NCBI RefSeq assembly: GCF_032925565.1
Contig: NZ_CP136708.1
Location: forward strand, 2,480,001-2,544,000
Length of the DNA stretch: 64,000 nt
Origin: Alteromonas sp. CI.11.F.A3
GTDB taxonomy: Bacteria; Pseudomonadota; Gammaproteobacteria; Enterobacterales; Alteromonadaceae
Direction of reading: 5' to 3'
Both the position numbers and the translations under genes were made by a program. Numbering within the stretch: position 1 is the stretch's first letter; each line of letters starts with the position of its first letter. The notes beneath the pieces were generated by a model, which saw only the letters and a program-made list of their open reading frames with translations, ran no database searches and was not told the origin of the DNA. Positions 53,055 through 60,821 of the stretch are shown piece by piece.

Positions 53055-54593
53055 ATGGCTTCTTTAATACTTATTTTAGGTGACCAACTTACTTACAATT
53101 TGCCTGTACTAGAAAACGCGACAAAAACGAAAGACACCATACTGATGGCCGAAGTGCGGGAAGAAGCTACCTACGTTAAGCATCATAAAAAGAAAATTGT
53201 TTTTCTTTTTAGTGCAATGCGGCACTTCGCAAAAGCATTAAGGGAAGACAATTTTAACGTTAGTTATATTGAATATAACGATGAAACAAACCAAGGTAGT
53301 TTGCTAGGTCAGGTAAAGCACGCGCTAGCACACGGCAAGTTTGATAATGTTAAAGTCACTTCGCCGGGCGAATACCGTTTGCTAAAAAGCATGCAGCAAT
53401 GGGAACACACCTTAGGTGTACCGGTTAATATTATTAATGACTCCCGTTTTCTCGCTAGCCCTCAAGAATTTAGTGATTGGGCGCATGACAGAAAGCAATT
53501 GCGTATGGAGTTTTTCTATCGAGAGATGCGAAGAAAGCATGGCATCTTAATGGAAGATAAAAACCCTATTGGTGGGAAATGGAATTACGACTCTCAAAAC
53601 CGAGAGCCCATGCCGGCAGGTACAAATGTGCCGACCCACACGCAATTCGAAATTGATGCGATTACCCAAGACGTTATTGATTTAGTTGAAAACGAGTTCG
53701 GTGACCATTTTGGTGACATTAGCCCATTTCATTTTGCCGTTACCCGTAACGATGCCTTAACAGTATTAAGCGATTTTATTGAAGAACGCTTACCCCATTT
53801 TGGCCAATACCAAGATGCCATGGTTGAAGGTAAACCGTGGTTGTATCATTCTCATATCGCCTTTTATTTAAACTGTGGCTTGTTAAGCCCGAAAGAAGCC
53901 ATTAGTGCTGCGGAATCAGCTTATTATGCCGGCACGGCACCACTTAACTCTGTTGAAGGTTTTATACGCCAAATACTGGGGTGGCGAGAATTTGTGAGGG
54001 GGTTCTATTGGCACTTTATGCCAGGCCTTAAGAGCGATAACTATTTCAATAATGATCGTTCACTTCCTGATTTCTTTTGGGATGGGCAAACGAATATGAA
54101 CTGCATGCGCCAATGCATAAAGGAAACACAGGCTAACGCGTATGCTCATCACATTCAGCGATTAATGGTAATCGGTAACTTTTGCCTTTTAACCGGCTTA
54201 TCACCCCATGAAGTTCAGCAGTGGTATTTATTAGTGTATGCGGATGCGTATGAATGGGTAGAACTGCCCAACGTAGCTGGCATGATTTTATACAGTGATG
54301 GCGGCCAGCTCGCGAGCAAGCCTTATGTCGCTAGTGGAAGTTACATTAATAAAATGTCGAACTACTGCAAAAACTGCGGATACCAAGTCAGTAAAAAAAC
54401 TGGTCCGAAAGCTTGTCCTTTCAATTACTTATATTGGCATTTCATAGATGAGCAGAAAGAGAAATTAAGTGGTAACCCTAGAATGGCGATGATGTATAAA
54501 ACTTATGCGCGAATGAAAGATGAAAATATTAATGCCATGAAAGACAGTGCGACCATTTTTTTAACGAAGTTATCTGATAATGAAGAAGTGTGA
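53055..54593 (+). CDS. Iron-sulfur bacterial (6-4) photolyase / cryptochrome (FeS-BCP, PhrB-like)
   Basis: 512 residues. FeS-BCP proteins repair (6-4) photoproducts, carry FAD, a lumazine antenna and a [4Fe-4S] cluster. The four cluster cysteines fall at residues 350, 438, 441 and 454, the same numbers reported for Agrobacterium PhrB. C354 is an extra cysteine. Motifs: [12 protein letters not shown] at the N-terminus (antenna domain), [41 protein letters not shown] and [15 protein letters not shown] zinc-like segment near the end. Start ATG 53055. The next gene (DUF2256) begins inside its 3' end. Confidence 0.93.
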   Translation: MASLILILGDQLTYNLPVLENATKTKDTILMAEVREEATYVKHHKKKIVFLFSAMRHFAKALREDNFNVSYIEYNDETNQGSLLGQVKHALAHGKFDNVKVTSPGEYRLLKSMQQWEHTLGVPVNIINDSRFLASPQEFSDWAHDRKQLRMEFFYREMRRKHGILMEDKNPIGGKWNYDSQNREPMPAGTNVPTHTQFEIDAITQDVIDLVENEFGDHFGDISPFHFAVTRNDALTVLSDFIEERLPHFGQYQDAMVEGKPWLYHSHIAFYLNCGLLSPKEAISAAESAYYAGTAPLNSVEGFIRQILGWREFVRGFYWHFMPGLKSDNYFNNDRSLPDFFWDGQTNMNCMRQCIKETQANAYAHHIQRLMVIGNFCLLTGLSPHEVQQWYLLVYADAYEWVELPNVAGMILYSDGGQLASKPYVASGSYINKMSNYCKNCGYQVSKKTGPKACPFNYLYWHFIDEQKEKLSGNPRMAMMYKTYARMKDENINAMKDSATIFLTKLSDNEEV

Positions 54594-54717
54594 TCTGCCA
54601 AGCAAAACATGCCCAGTATGTAATCGGCCCTTTACATGGCGCAAGAAATGGGAGAAGAATTGGGAGAATGTGGTTTATTGTTCTAAACGTTGTTCAGGTA
54701 ATAGACGTATGAAGTAA
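54580..54717 (+). CDS. DUF2256 small Cys-rich protein
   Basis: 45 residues, below usual size limits. Pattern C-x6-CPVC-x5[12 protein letters not shown]4-YCSKRC: two Cys pairs, CPVC and CSKRC, suggest a small zinc ribbon. This is the DUF2256 signature, often found beside or fused to cryptochrome/photolyase genes. It overlaps the end of the FeS-BCP gene by 14 bp in another frame, so translation is coupled. A partner or maturation role for the photolyase is inference. Confidence 0.85.
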   Translation: MKKCDLPSKTCPVCNRPFTWRKKWEKNWENVVYCSKRCSGNRRMK

Positions 54718-54756
54718 AACCTTTAACTATAATCATAATAAAAAGGATACAAATTC

Positions 54757-56109
54757 ATGGATGCGCCTATCACAGTAGATAGATTGCGGTTTTTGCTTTT
54801 TAGCTTCAAAGAAAAGCTGTGGGTAAAGCCACTTTCTTTATGCTTATTGTCTATAGCCGCCGTTTTTGCTGCAAAGCTAGCAGACGGAACCGCGCTTGCG
54901 CAGCACCTACCTAAAGTTGAGCAAGCATCGGTCGAAACTCTGTTGTCTATTATGGCTTCGAGCATGCTAGTCATAGCGACATTTTCAGCCGGTACTATGG
55001 TAAGTGCTTATGCGTCTGCCAGTAGGTCATCCACGCCACGTTCGGTAAGTTTAATCATCTCTGATGATGCCTCACAAAATGCACTGTCTACATTTGTCGG
55101 CGCGTTTATCTTTAGCGTAGTCGCCATTACGGCCTCAAGTAACAACTTCTTCGAAGACGCTGGAATATTTCTACTTTTTTGTCTCACTTGTTTAGTCTTT
55201 GCCCTCGTTATTTTAACGTTTATTCGGTGGGTAGACAGTGTAGCCAGACTAGGACGTGTGGGTTCCACAGTACAAAAGGTTGAAGATGCCGCAATGCGAG
55301 CCATTAATCATCGGTTGTCTACGCCAAGGCTCGGCGGTAAGCAGCAGCCAAAAAATGTGGAAGAGCAGGGCGGTGATACCTCAAAATACCAAACCCTAAC
55401 AACCGATAGCATTGGTTATGTTCAAATGGTTGATATGGCAAAAGTACAAGCCTGGGCTGAAGAACAAGATGCTCAAGTACACATCGCTATGTTACCTGGA
55501 CAATTTTGTACACCCGACAGGCCGCTGTGCTATATAGAAAGTGTTAAGCCGAAACATTCCGAGGATAACAGCAAAAATAAAAGCAGTGGCAAAAGTAATG
55601 AGAAAAACGATAAGTCAGCATTGCTTTCAGCATTTCAAATTGGAAGCGAACGTTCTTTTGAAGCCGACCCAAGATATGGCTTAGTGGTCTTATCAGAAAT
55701 AGCATCCCGTGCACTTTCGCCTTCGGTTAACGACCCGGGTACGGCCATTAGTATTCTTGGCAGTTATTCACGACTGTTCATTCAGTGGGCGCAAAAAGAA
55801 GATAAAAATGAAGCTGAAGATATCAAATACAACAACGTCACCGTTCCTGATATCAGCACTGCAGATATGTTTGATGATGCTTTTACTGGGGTAGCTCGCG
55901 ACGGCGCATCTATGATTGAAGTGTCTATAAGGATGCAAAAAACCTTAGACGCCATTGCTAAAACAAGCGGCGATAAAGTATCTAAAGCAGCAGCTGAACA
56001 CGCCAAAACAGCTTATGAGCGCAGTATTAATGCATTTACCTATGAGGGCGATAAAGAAACGTTAAACGCAATAGTGAATAAATTAAACCACAAAAACTCT
56101 AATCCATAG
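54757..56109 (+). CDS. DUF2254 membrane protein
   Basis: 450 residues. About four TM segments in the first 160 residues (for example PLSLCLLSIAAVFAAKLADG, SIMASSMLVIATFSAGTMVSAYASA and FVGAFIFSVVAITAS). A soluble C-terminal domain follows with the DUF2254 strings MVDMAKVQAWAEE, FQIGSERSFEADPRYGLVVLSEIASRALSPSVNDPGTAI. A charged Asn/Lys/Ser insert (about 265-285) interrupts the soluble part. Function unknown. Spaced 39 bp after DUF2256, so it may or may not be read from the photolyase operon. Confidence 0.87.
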   Translation: MDAPITVDRLRFLLFSFKEKLWVKPLSLCLLSIAAVFAAKLADGTALAQHLPKVEQASVETLLSIMASSMLVIATFSAGTMVSAYASASRSSTPRSVSLIISDDASQNALSTFVGAFIFSVVAITASSNNFFEDAGIFLLFCLTCLVFALVILTFIRWVDSVARLGRVGSTVQKVEDAAMRAINHRLSTPRLGGKQQPKNVEEQGGDTSKYQTLTTDSIGYVQMVDMAKVQAWAEEQDAQVHIAMLPGQFCTPDRPLCYIESVKPKHSEDNSKNKSSGKSNEKNDKSALLSAFQIGSERSFEADPRYGLVVLSEIASRALSPSVNDPGTAISILGSYSRLFIQWAQKEDKNEAEDIKYNNVTVPDISTADMFDDAFTGVARDGASMIEVSIRMQKTLDAIAKTSGDKVSKAAAEHAKTAYERSINAFTYEGDKETLNAIVNKLNHKNSNP

Positions 56110-56205
56110 AGATACTAATTTAAGCATCTAGTAATGTAATATTTAATTCCGAGTAATATACATTTAAATACGCGCACTGTAATAAACAGATTGAGGTAGC
56201 GTTTA

Positions 56206-56553
56206 ATGAGCACAGCAGACGAAGGTAAAAACCAACATATAGAAAACGTTATAGCTTTTCCGACATGTTTGACGGAAGTAAGAAAAGTTATTACTCGTTA
56301 TATTACTAGCAAGCTAGTTGGCTGCCAGCAACATTTAATAGATACCGCAATAGAAAATAGCGTAAGTCATTACAAACAGTTTGTGCACAACGCGAATATT
56401 ATCGAAAGTGTCGAAGTGTCCTTATCAGAAGATGACATTATTTTACTAAATAAAAGCCTGGCAAAAATTCAAAAGGAAAACCGCAAACAGCTGTTAAGAA
56501 TGCTAGAGCGTTTAATTGTATTAGAAATAGAAAATGCCGCCTTAAAAAATTAA
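56206..56553 (+). CDS. Small protein of unknown function
   Basis: 115 residues, no signal peptide or TM segment, predicted mostly helical; the last 35 residues (LAKIQKENRKQLLRMLERLIVLEIENAALKN region) look like a coiled coil. Start ATG 56206 after GAGGTAGCG. I do not recognise the family. It marks the end of the gene-dense region; what follows is AT-rich non-coding DNA. Confidence 0.65.
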   Translation: MSTADEGKNQHIENVIAFPTCLTEVRKVITRYITSKLVGCQQHLIDTAIENSVSHYKQFVHNANIIESVEVSLSEDDIILLNKSLAKIQKENRKQLLRMLERLIVLEIENAALKN

Positions 56554-56749
56554 TACTATGAAGATCTTAACGTAAAGTAATTTACTGAACATATATTGTT
56601 ATAAAACCCTTAATTTATAAAATCCTTCCTTAGTTTGTTATCTATTGAAAATTACAGTCTTTCAATTGTTCAATCTAGAAATTCATAACGAAATATCCAT
56701 AACATAGTAGCTTTCACATAGAGCGTGTACGCGAAAAGTTCGACATACA

Positions 56750-56852
56750 CCACGCAAAACATCTCAGATTTTAATCTCACGCACGTCATAAAAACACATC
56801 TTAGAACCACGCAATAATTGCAGACGCAAAAAAGTGTGTAAGCCATCACGCA
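56750..56852 (+). repeat. Cluster of four YCACGCA motifs
   Basis: CCACGCA at 56750, TCACGCA at 56777, CCACGCA at 56807 and TCACGCA at 56846, all in the same orientation, spaced 27, 30 and 39 bp. The same heptamer TCACGCA occurs in the arm of the palindrome at 57833. Four copies in about 100 bp is far above chance for a 7-mer with one degenerate base. Possible iterons or accessory binding sites. Confidence 0.45.
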
Positions 56853-57765
56853 CGACAAACCAACCGAGAAGGCTGGCTTCAACCTCTCCAAACCCTCGCA
56901 TACTTAATTGCGCATAATGTATATTATGTTAAATAGGATATTGATATAGCTATCTAGCTTGGTGTGTTTGTAAGTCGATGTGTTCCGAGTTCTGTATCTC
57001 GTGGTGGCCTGCTTTGGGGCTATTCCCTTTTCCTACGGTTAGATATATTTATCGCTTTGTTTACATTAACTAGGTGTGCAATGAATACTATAATTTTAAA
57101 GGTAACAATTAGAAGTTTTACATGGTTTAAAGGCTCAACGTTAAATATATGAGTTGGTTAACATCGCTATCAATTTAGATATTTCGATTGCGTTTAATTT
57201 ATAGGTTTCAATAAGATTTTAATTAAGGCGCGAATTGAGTTTACGCAAGCTTGTTAGTTGATTATAAAAGAACATTGTATGAGTCTTTCTCTTAGTACGT
57301 TTTTGTAACTTTAAACTGATTTTATGAATAAATATCCTGAGCAATACAATATTTAAATTTGTGAGGCAGATAACTTAATTAGCCAATTGCCTATTGAGTA
57401 TTCTTTATAAAAGATAGACGCCTAGCCTTTTTTTATAATTAAGTTTTTTGACTTAGACAGCATGCAATTAAATCTTCGATAAAGTTTTAACAAGAGAAAT
57501 CTTTATCTTTTAAATTAGGATACAAACCATTTGAGTGTTTTGTGTTGGACTTTATTTAATGGTGCTATTTGAATAAACACGTAACCCAGTGTTTAGAATA
57601 TTAATTACTCGGACGTAGTTTAGATAAAATAAATCGAAAAACTAGCTAATTAAAATGCGCTTCTACGTGAAATCTAAGCGCGTAATAGAGGTATATACCG
57701 TTAAATTTTACGTAGCGCGCGTTCAATAAATAGCCGATTAGATGGTGTAAAGGTCAATATAACCG

Positions 57766-57793
57766 TTGGAACTGTATATAAAGACAGTATTTA
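57766..57793 (+). promoter_or_regulatory. Promoter with LexA (SOS) operator for the recombinase
   Basis: AACTGTATATAAAGACAGTA (57770-57789) matches the LexA consensus TACTGTATATATATACAGTA at 17 of 20 positions, with perfect CTGT-N8-ACAG halves (57772-57787). A TTGGAA -35 (57766-57771) and TATTTA -10 (57788-57793), 16 bp apart, bracket it, so bound LexA would block RNA polymerase. It lies 118 bp before the recombinase start. Confidence 0.72.
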
Positions 57794-57827
57794 TGTGTAG
57801 AATTGAGCTAATACAAGGCCATTTGGT

Positions 57828-57869
57828 TAAATTCACGCATGATAACTGTAATTATCATGCGTGAATTTA
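57828..57869. repeat. Perfect 18-bp inverted repeat with 6-bp spacer (candidate recombination site)
   Basis: TAAATTCACGCATGATAA - CTGTAA - TTATCATGCGTGAATTTA. Arms are perfect; the spacer is asymmetric, as required for a directional crossover site. It lies 37 bp before the Cre-like recombinase gene and downstream of its promoter, so it would also form a strong hairpin in the mRNA leader. There is no T-run for termination. It could be the recombinase's own site or an autoregulatory operator. Confidence 0.6.
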
Positions 57870-57906
57870 CTGCCTTAATTAATCATAATAACAATGAGTT
57901 AGTTAG

Positions 57907-58995
57907 ATGTCGTCTATATTCAATCCTGGTTCAAATACACAACTATCAATCGTCGATCGTGACAGTGCTAGTACCGAACGAGCTGAATATGTTGATGCGT
58001 ATTTTCGTGACATTTTCACGAAGCTACCGCGTAATACTCAGCGCGCTTACATTAGTGACTTTAACGACTTCGCTATCTTCTGCCAGTCTGAAGCTATTGA
58101 AAGCTTCAATGATGATTTTTCTCACAATGAATTCGCAATCAAATGCTATGTGGAAGAACTGTGCAGGTCTCCCCTAGCCTATAGAACTATTAAGCGACGC
58201 CTCTCTGCCCTGAGTAAATTCTTAGGCATTGCCAAACTGCCCAACCCGATCATACAGTCAGTTTATTTACGAGACTTCGTTCGGTTATCTCTAATCGAAA
58301 ATCGTAAGTTTCAACTCAGTCATAATCAAGCAGTACCACTTACCATTGATTTATTGGATGAGATAAATAATAAGATTATTCCTGACACGCTTCTTGAGAT
58401 GCGCGACTTAACCATCATGAATTTGATGTTTGACGCACTATTGCGAGCCGATGAGTTGGTACGCGTATGTGCTGAACATATCAGTCGACGAAATAATGCA
58501 TTGTTGGTTGTTACATCGAAGTCTGATCAGAGCGGTAAAGGTTCTCACCGATACATATCTACTAGTACCATCAACATGGTCGATGAATATATTTCGGAGG
58601 CTAATTTTGATGCTAAAACACAAAATGAAAGGCTTATTGATGATCCTCGTCGTATAAATAAAGGCATTCTTTTTCGCCGTGTTTCAAACCGAGGTCATGC
58701 GTTATTGCCCTACGATGAACAATCGGCTGATTCGTCGTTGCAATCAATTCTCGATTATTCTAGTGTTTATCGAATATGGAAACGGGTAGCCGACCGTGCA
58801 GGCATAAAAGATAACATCACTCCACATAGCGGTAGAGTTGGTGGCGCAGTTTCGCTAGCTGAAAACGGTGCTACTTTACCAGAACTTCAGTTGGCTGGAG
58901 GCTGGCAATCACCCGAGATGCCTGGTCACTATACTCAACAAGCTAACGTTAAACGCGGTGGAATGGCTAAATTATCTGAAAAATTTAAGCGTTAA
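57907..58995 (+). CDS. Cre-like tyrosine site-specific recombinase
   Basis: 362 residues. N-terminal SAM-like core-binding domain (about 30-135: RNTQRAYISDFNDFAIFCQ, YRTIKRRLSALSKFLGIAKLP). The catalytic domain has R180 (ALLRADELVRV), probable K205 (TSKSDQ), H307 and R310 (PHSGRVGGA), W333 (LAGGWQS) and nucleophile Y342 (GHYTQQ). Distances H-R 3, H-W 26 and W-Y 9 equal those of Cre (289/292/315/324). The order AENGATLPELQLAGGW parallels Cre's ARAGVSIPEIMQAGGW. It is not an IntI (no added helix) and is longer than XerC/D. ATG 57907 has a poor ribosome site (GAG nine bases upstream). SOS-type promoter upstream. Confidence 0.9.
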   Translation: MSSIFNPGSNTQLSIVDRDSASTERAEYVDAYFRDIFTKLPRNTQRAYISDFNDFAIFCQSEAIESFNDDFSHNEFAIKCYVEELCRSPLAYRTIKRRLSALSKFLGIAKLPNPIIQSVYLRDFVRLSLIENRKFQLSHNQAVPLTIDLLDEINNKIIPDTLLEMRDLTIMNLMFDALLRADELVRVCAEHISRRNNALLVVTSKSDQSGKGSHRYISTSTINMVDEYISEANFDAKTQNERLIDDPRRINKGILFRRVSNRGHALLPYDEQSADSSLQSILDYSSVYRIWKRVADRAGIKDNITPHSGRVGGAVSLAENGATLPELQLAGGWQSPEMPGHYTQQANVKRGGMAKLSEKFKR

Positions 58996-59136
58996 TGTCC
59001 GCTTTCTTCTAAAAGTGGTATTTCCAAATCGTATTTTTTCTCATTCTAATTGCTATCCGATACATTACATCGTTAATAACTCCCAACTTTGTAAAACTCT
59101 ATCCCCCTGATTTAGAACGACTTGTATGCCTAAAAT

Positions 59137-59150
59137 AGTTACGCGTAACT
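59137..59150. repeat. 14-bp palindrome after the recombinase gene
   Basis: AGTTACGCGTAACT, followed by TTTTAT. It may be a short terminator hairpin (five-pair stem, CGCG loop) for the recombinase or an operator for the next gene. Confidence 0.35.
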
Positions 59151-59279
59151 TTTTATCGTATGTATCCCCTACTCTTTTGTGTTGTTTCTATCTTATTGAC
59201 TGCCTTTAATAACAATATTGAACCTAATTCAAGGATGGCTTCGTATCAGTTACATGTAGATACTAAAAAAGGAAATGTT

Positions 59280-59636
59280 ATGTCTAATGGTATAGATGCA
59301 TCGCACGGTAAAACAATCGCTGAGTTAGTTATTCCATCTAAAACGTGGTCACTTCATCCTGAAAAAAAGCCCGCTTTTACATCAATTGACCAAGCCATCG
59401 ATTACTTCGCTGACAATAATGAGCCACTTTATATTAAAGTTCCGTTCGTTGATGAGGAAGACTCTGTGCTAGTTCATGTCAATTCTAGTGGTGAAGATGT
59501 TGTATTTACTATTTCAGATTTAAATCATGGTGGTGAAAGTCGCGTTGATGCCTCACACCTTAAGAACCTAAGTAGCTCTGTAGTGGAGTTAATTGAACAG
59601 TGTTACGATGGTAAAAAGAGTCCAGAAACTTTGTAG
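59280..59636 (+). CDS. Small acidic protein of unknown function
   Basis: 118 residues from the ATG at 59280, six bases after AAAAAAGGA. Earlier in-frame ATGs at 59160 and 59235 lack such sites and would add an unlikely hydrophobic start. No TM segment. Contains FTSIDQAIDYFADNNEPLY and VDEEDSVLVHVNSSGEDV. I do not recognise the family. It lies 284 bp after the recombinase and may belong to the same accessory stretch. A terminator follows. Confidence 0.6.
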   Translation: MSNGIDASHGKTIAELVIPSKTWSLHPEKKPAFTSIDQAIDYFADNNEPLYIKVPFVDEEDSVLVHVNSSGEDVVFTISDLNHGGESRVDASHLKNLSSSVVELIEQCYDGKKSPETL

Positions 59637-59662
59637 TTTTTTTGCATTGGGCTCAACTATAT

Positions 59663-59693
59663 ACCGCTTAGCATGAAAACCTAAGCGGTTTTA
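59663..59693 (+). terminator. Rho-independent terminator
   Basis: ACCGCTTAG / CTAAGCGGT stem with a nine-base loop and TTTTAT, 27 bp after the stop of the small protein gene. Confidence 0.8.
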
Positions 59694-59774
59694 TAACAAG
59701 ATAAATTTTATTTAAAACACAGAAAGGTTATGTGTCCTTTATGGTTATAGTTCTATTTCTGCCATAACAATTTT

Positions 59775-60197
59775 TTATATTTTCACTGCCAGTACATCTC
59801 TTTTCACACCGTGTAGTACGGCATTTGCCGTTGAACCTAGCAAAAGACGAAGTCCACTTTGTCCATGCGTACCAATAACAATAAGGTCTGCGTTTAATTT
59901 TTCTGCTACGTAATGTATTTCATCAGCTGGAGAACCAATTTCGACATTAACGTTACCAGTTGGAATATTGTTGCCCGCTGCGATTTCACTTAGCTTTTTC
60001 ATTGCCTGTTCTTTTACGTCTTGCGAATAATCTCGCTCCAAAAACAGCCCATATGGTTCAACATTGGTTTGTGGAAACGCCACATAAAGTAAGTGTATGT
60101 TGTCTGTATCGGGAGCGACTTGTAATGCTCTCGATAGAATCTGGGTATAGTCTGAAAACACATCAATAGGGACTAAAACAGTATTATAAACGTTCAT
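59775..60197 (-). CDS. Universal stress protein, UspA family
   Basis: 140 residues, single Usp domain. N-terminus YNTVLVPIDVFSD and the ATP-type loop GTHGQSGLRLLLGSTANAVLHGV (G-2x-G-9x-GST) identify the family. Starts: three in-frame ATGs at 60209, 60200 and 60197; I choose 60197 because GGA lies eight bases upstream. The others add three or four residues. It is divergent from the cytochrome c gene across a perfect FNR box, so induction under low oxygen is likely. Confidence 0.9.
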   Translation of the reverse strand: MNVYNTVLVPIDVFSDYTQILSRALQVAPDTDNIHLLYVAFPQTNVEPYGLFLERDYSQDVKEQAMKKLSEIAAGNNIPTGNVNVEIGSPADEIHYVAEKLNADLIVIGTHGQSGLRLLLGSTANAVLHGVKRDVLAVKI

Positions 60198-60257
60198 CAT
60201 TGGTTCCATTATCGGCAGTGGATAATTACAATATAGTTAACTTCTGCTCACTTTTCT

Positions 60258-60271
60258 TTGATTGAAATCAA
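60258..60271. promoter_or_regulatory. FNR box between usp and cytochrome c genes
   Basis: TTGATTGAAATCAA is a perfect match to TTGAT-N4-ATCAA. It is almost equidistant from the two divergent starts (about 60 bp each), a position from which an FNR/EtrA-type regulator could act on both. Confidence 0.7.
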
Positions 60272-60332
60272 TTCTCCTTTTTAGATTTGCACCATAATTA
60301 AAATTGAGAATAATAAAGTTGGAGTCGTGAAC

Positions 60333-60821
60333 ATGGCAAAATTTACTACTGTAATCCCTTTTGTTGCGCTGTTGTTAACTGGGTGCGATTTAGGGCCTGA
60401 CTCACCGCGGGGGTTTAGCTTACCAGAAGGGAACGCCGATGCAGGAAAAGTGGCATTTCAAAAGTACCAATGTACAGACTGTCATCAAATAGATGGCATA
60501 ACCATGCCAGATGACCATGCTTATCTTGTTCCAAAACCTATACCTTTAGGAGGAAGCAGCGGTAGGATCACCACGTACGGTGAACTGGTTACCAGTGTGA
60601 TAAATCCCTCCCACAAGCTAACACGCCGACAGCCTGTTAGCATGACTTCCGTAGATGGAGAGTCTCGCATGCGCAACATGAACAATGTACTTACCGTTCA
60701 AGAACTTATTGATTTAGTTGCTTATTTACAACCTAAATATAAAGTTGTTCCCTATAGAACGTCTGAGTATCGGTTGTACCAATTACGCATGCCAGAACAA
60801 GATAGTCAGGGTGAAAATTAA
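60333..60821 (+). CDS. Lipoprotein c-type cytochrome (monohaem)
   Basis: 162 residues. Lipoprotein signal MAKFTTVIPFVALLLTGC with lipobox LLTGC, so it is probably attached to a membrane facing the periplasm. One haem site CTDCH in KYQCTDCHQIDGI; candidate distal Met ligands occur in the MRNMNN segment. I choose the ATG at 60333, eight bases after GGAG, over the GTG at 60327. Possibly a small electron shuttle used at low oxygen, given the FNR box. Its TAA shares the bases TTAA with the stop of the convergent gene. Confidence 0.88.
   Translation: MAKFTTVIPFVALLLTGCDLGPDSPRGFSLPEGNADAGKVAFQKYQCTDCHQIDGITMPDDHAYLVPKPIPLGGSSGRITTYGELVTSVINPSHKLTRRQPVSMTSVDGESRMRNMNNVLTVQELIDLVAYLQPKYKVVPYRTSEYRLYQLRMPEQDSQGEN

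Larger units (their letters stand above)
56554..57906. other. 1.35-kb AT-rich region without a convincing gene
   Basis: Short frames exist on both strands but none has a plausible start, composition or family. What I can see: a cluster of YCACGCA motifs (56750-56852); a CATAAT-GTAT-ATTATG inverted repeat (56913-56928); a perfect GGTATATACC palindrome (57690-57699); the SOS promoter (57766-57793); and an 18-bp-arm palindrome (57828-57869). A slightly GC-richer patch near 56960-57035 has no recognisable product. This is the longest non-coding stretch in the window and lies wholly upstream of the recombinase gene. Confidence 0.6.

Noticed and set aside
56670..56891. 73-codon open frame on the minus strand in the AT-rich region
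   Set aside because: Cys- and Val-rich hydrophobic product of no recognisable family, no ribosome-binding site, and it coincides with the YCACGCA repeats, which explain its composition.
56964..57152. 62-codon frame in the slightly GC-richer patch upstream of the recombinase
   Set aside because: No ribosome site, no family, composition unlike neighbouring genes; noted only as part of the non-coding region.
57839..58177. 112-codon frame on the plus strand overlapping the recombinase start
   Set aside because: Out-of-frame shadow of the recombinase gene; begins inside the palindrome.
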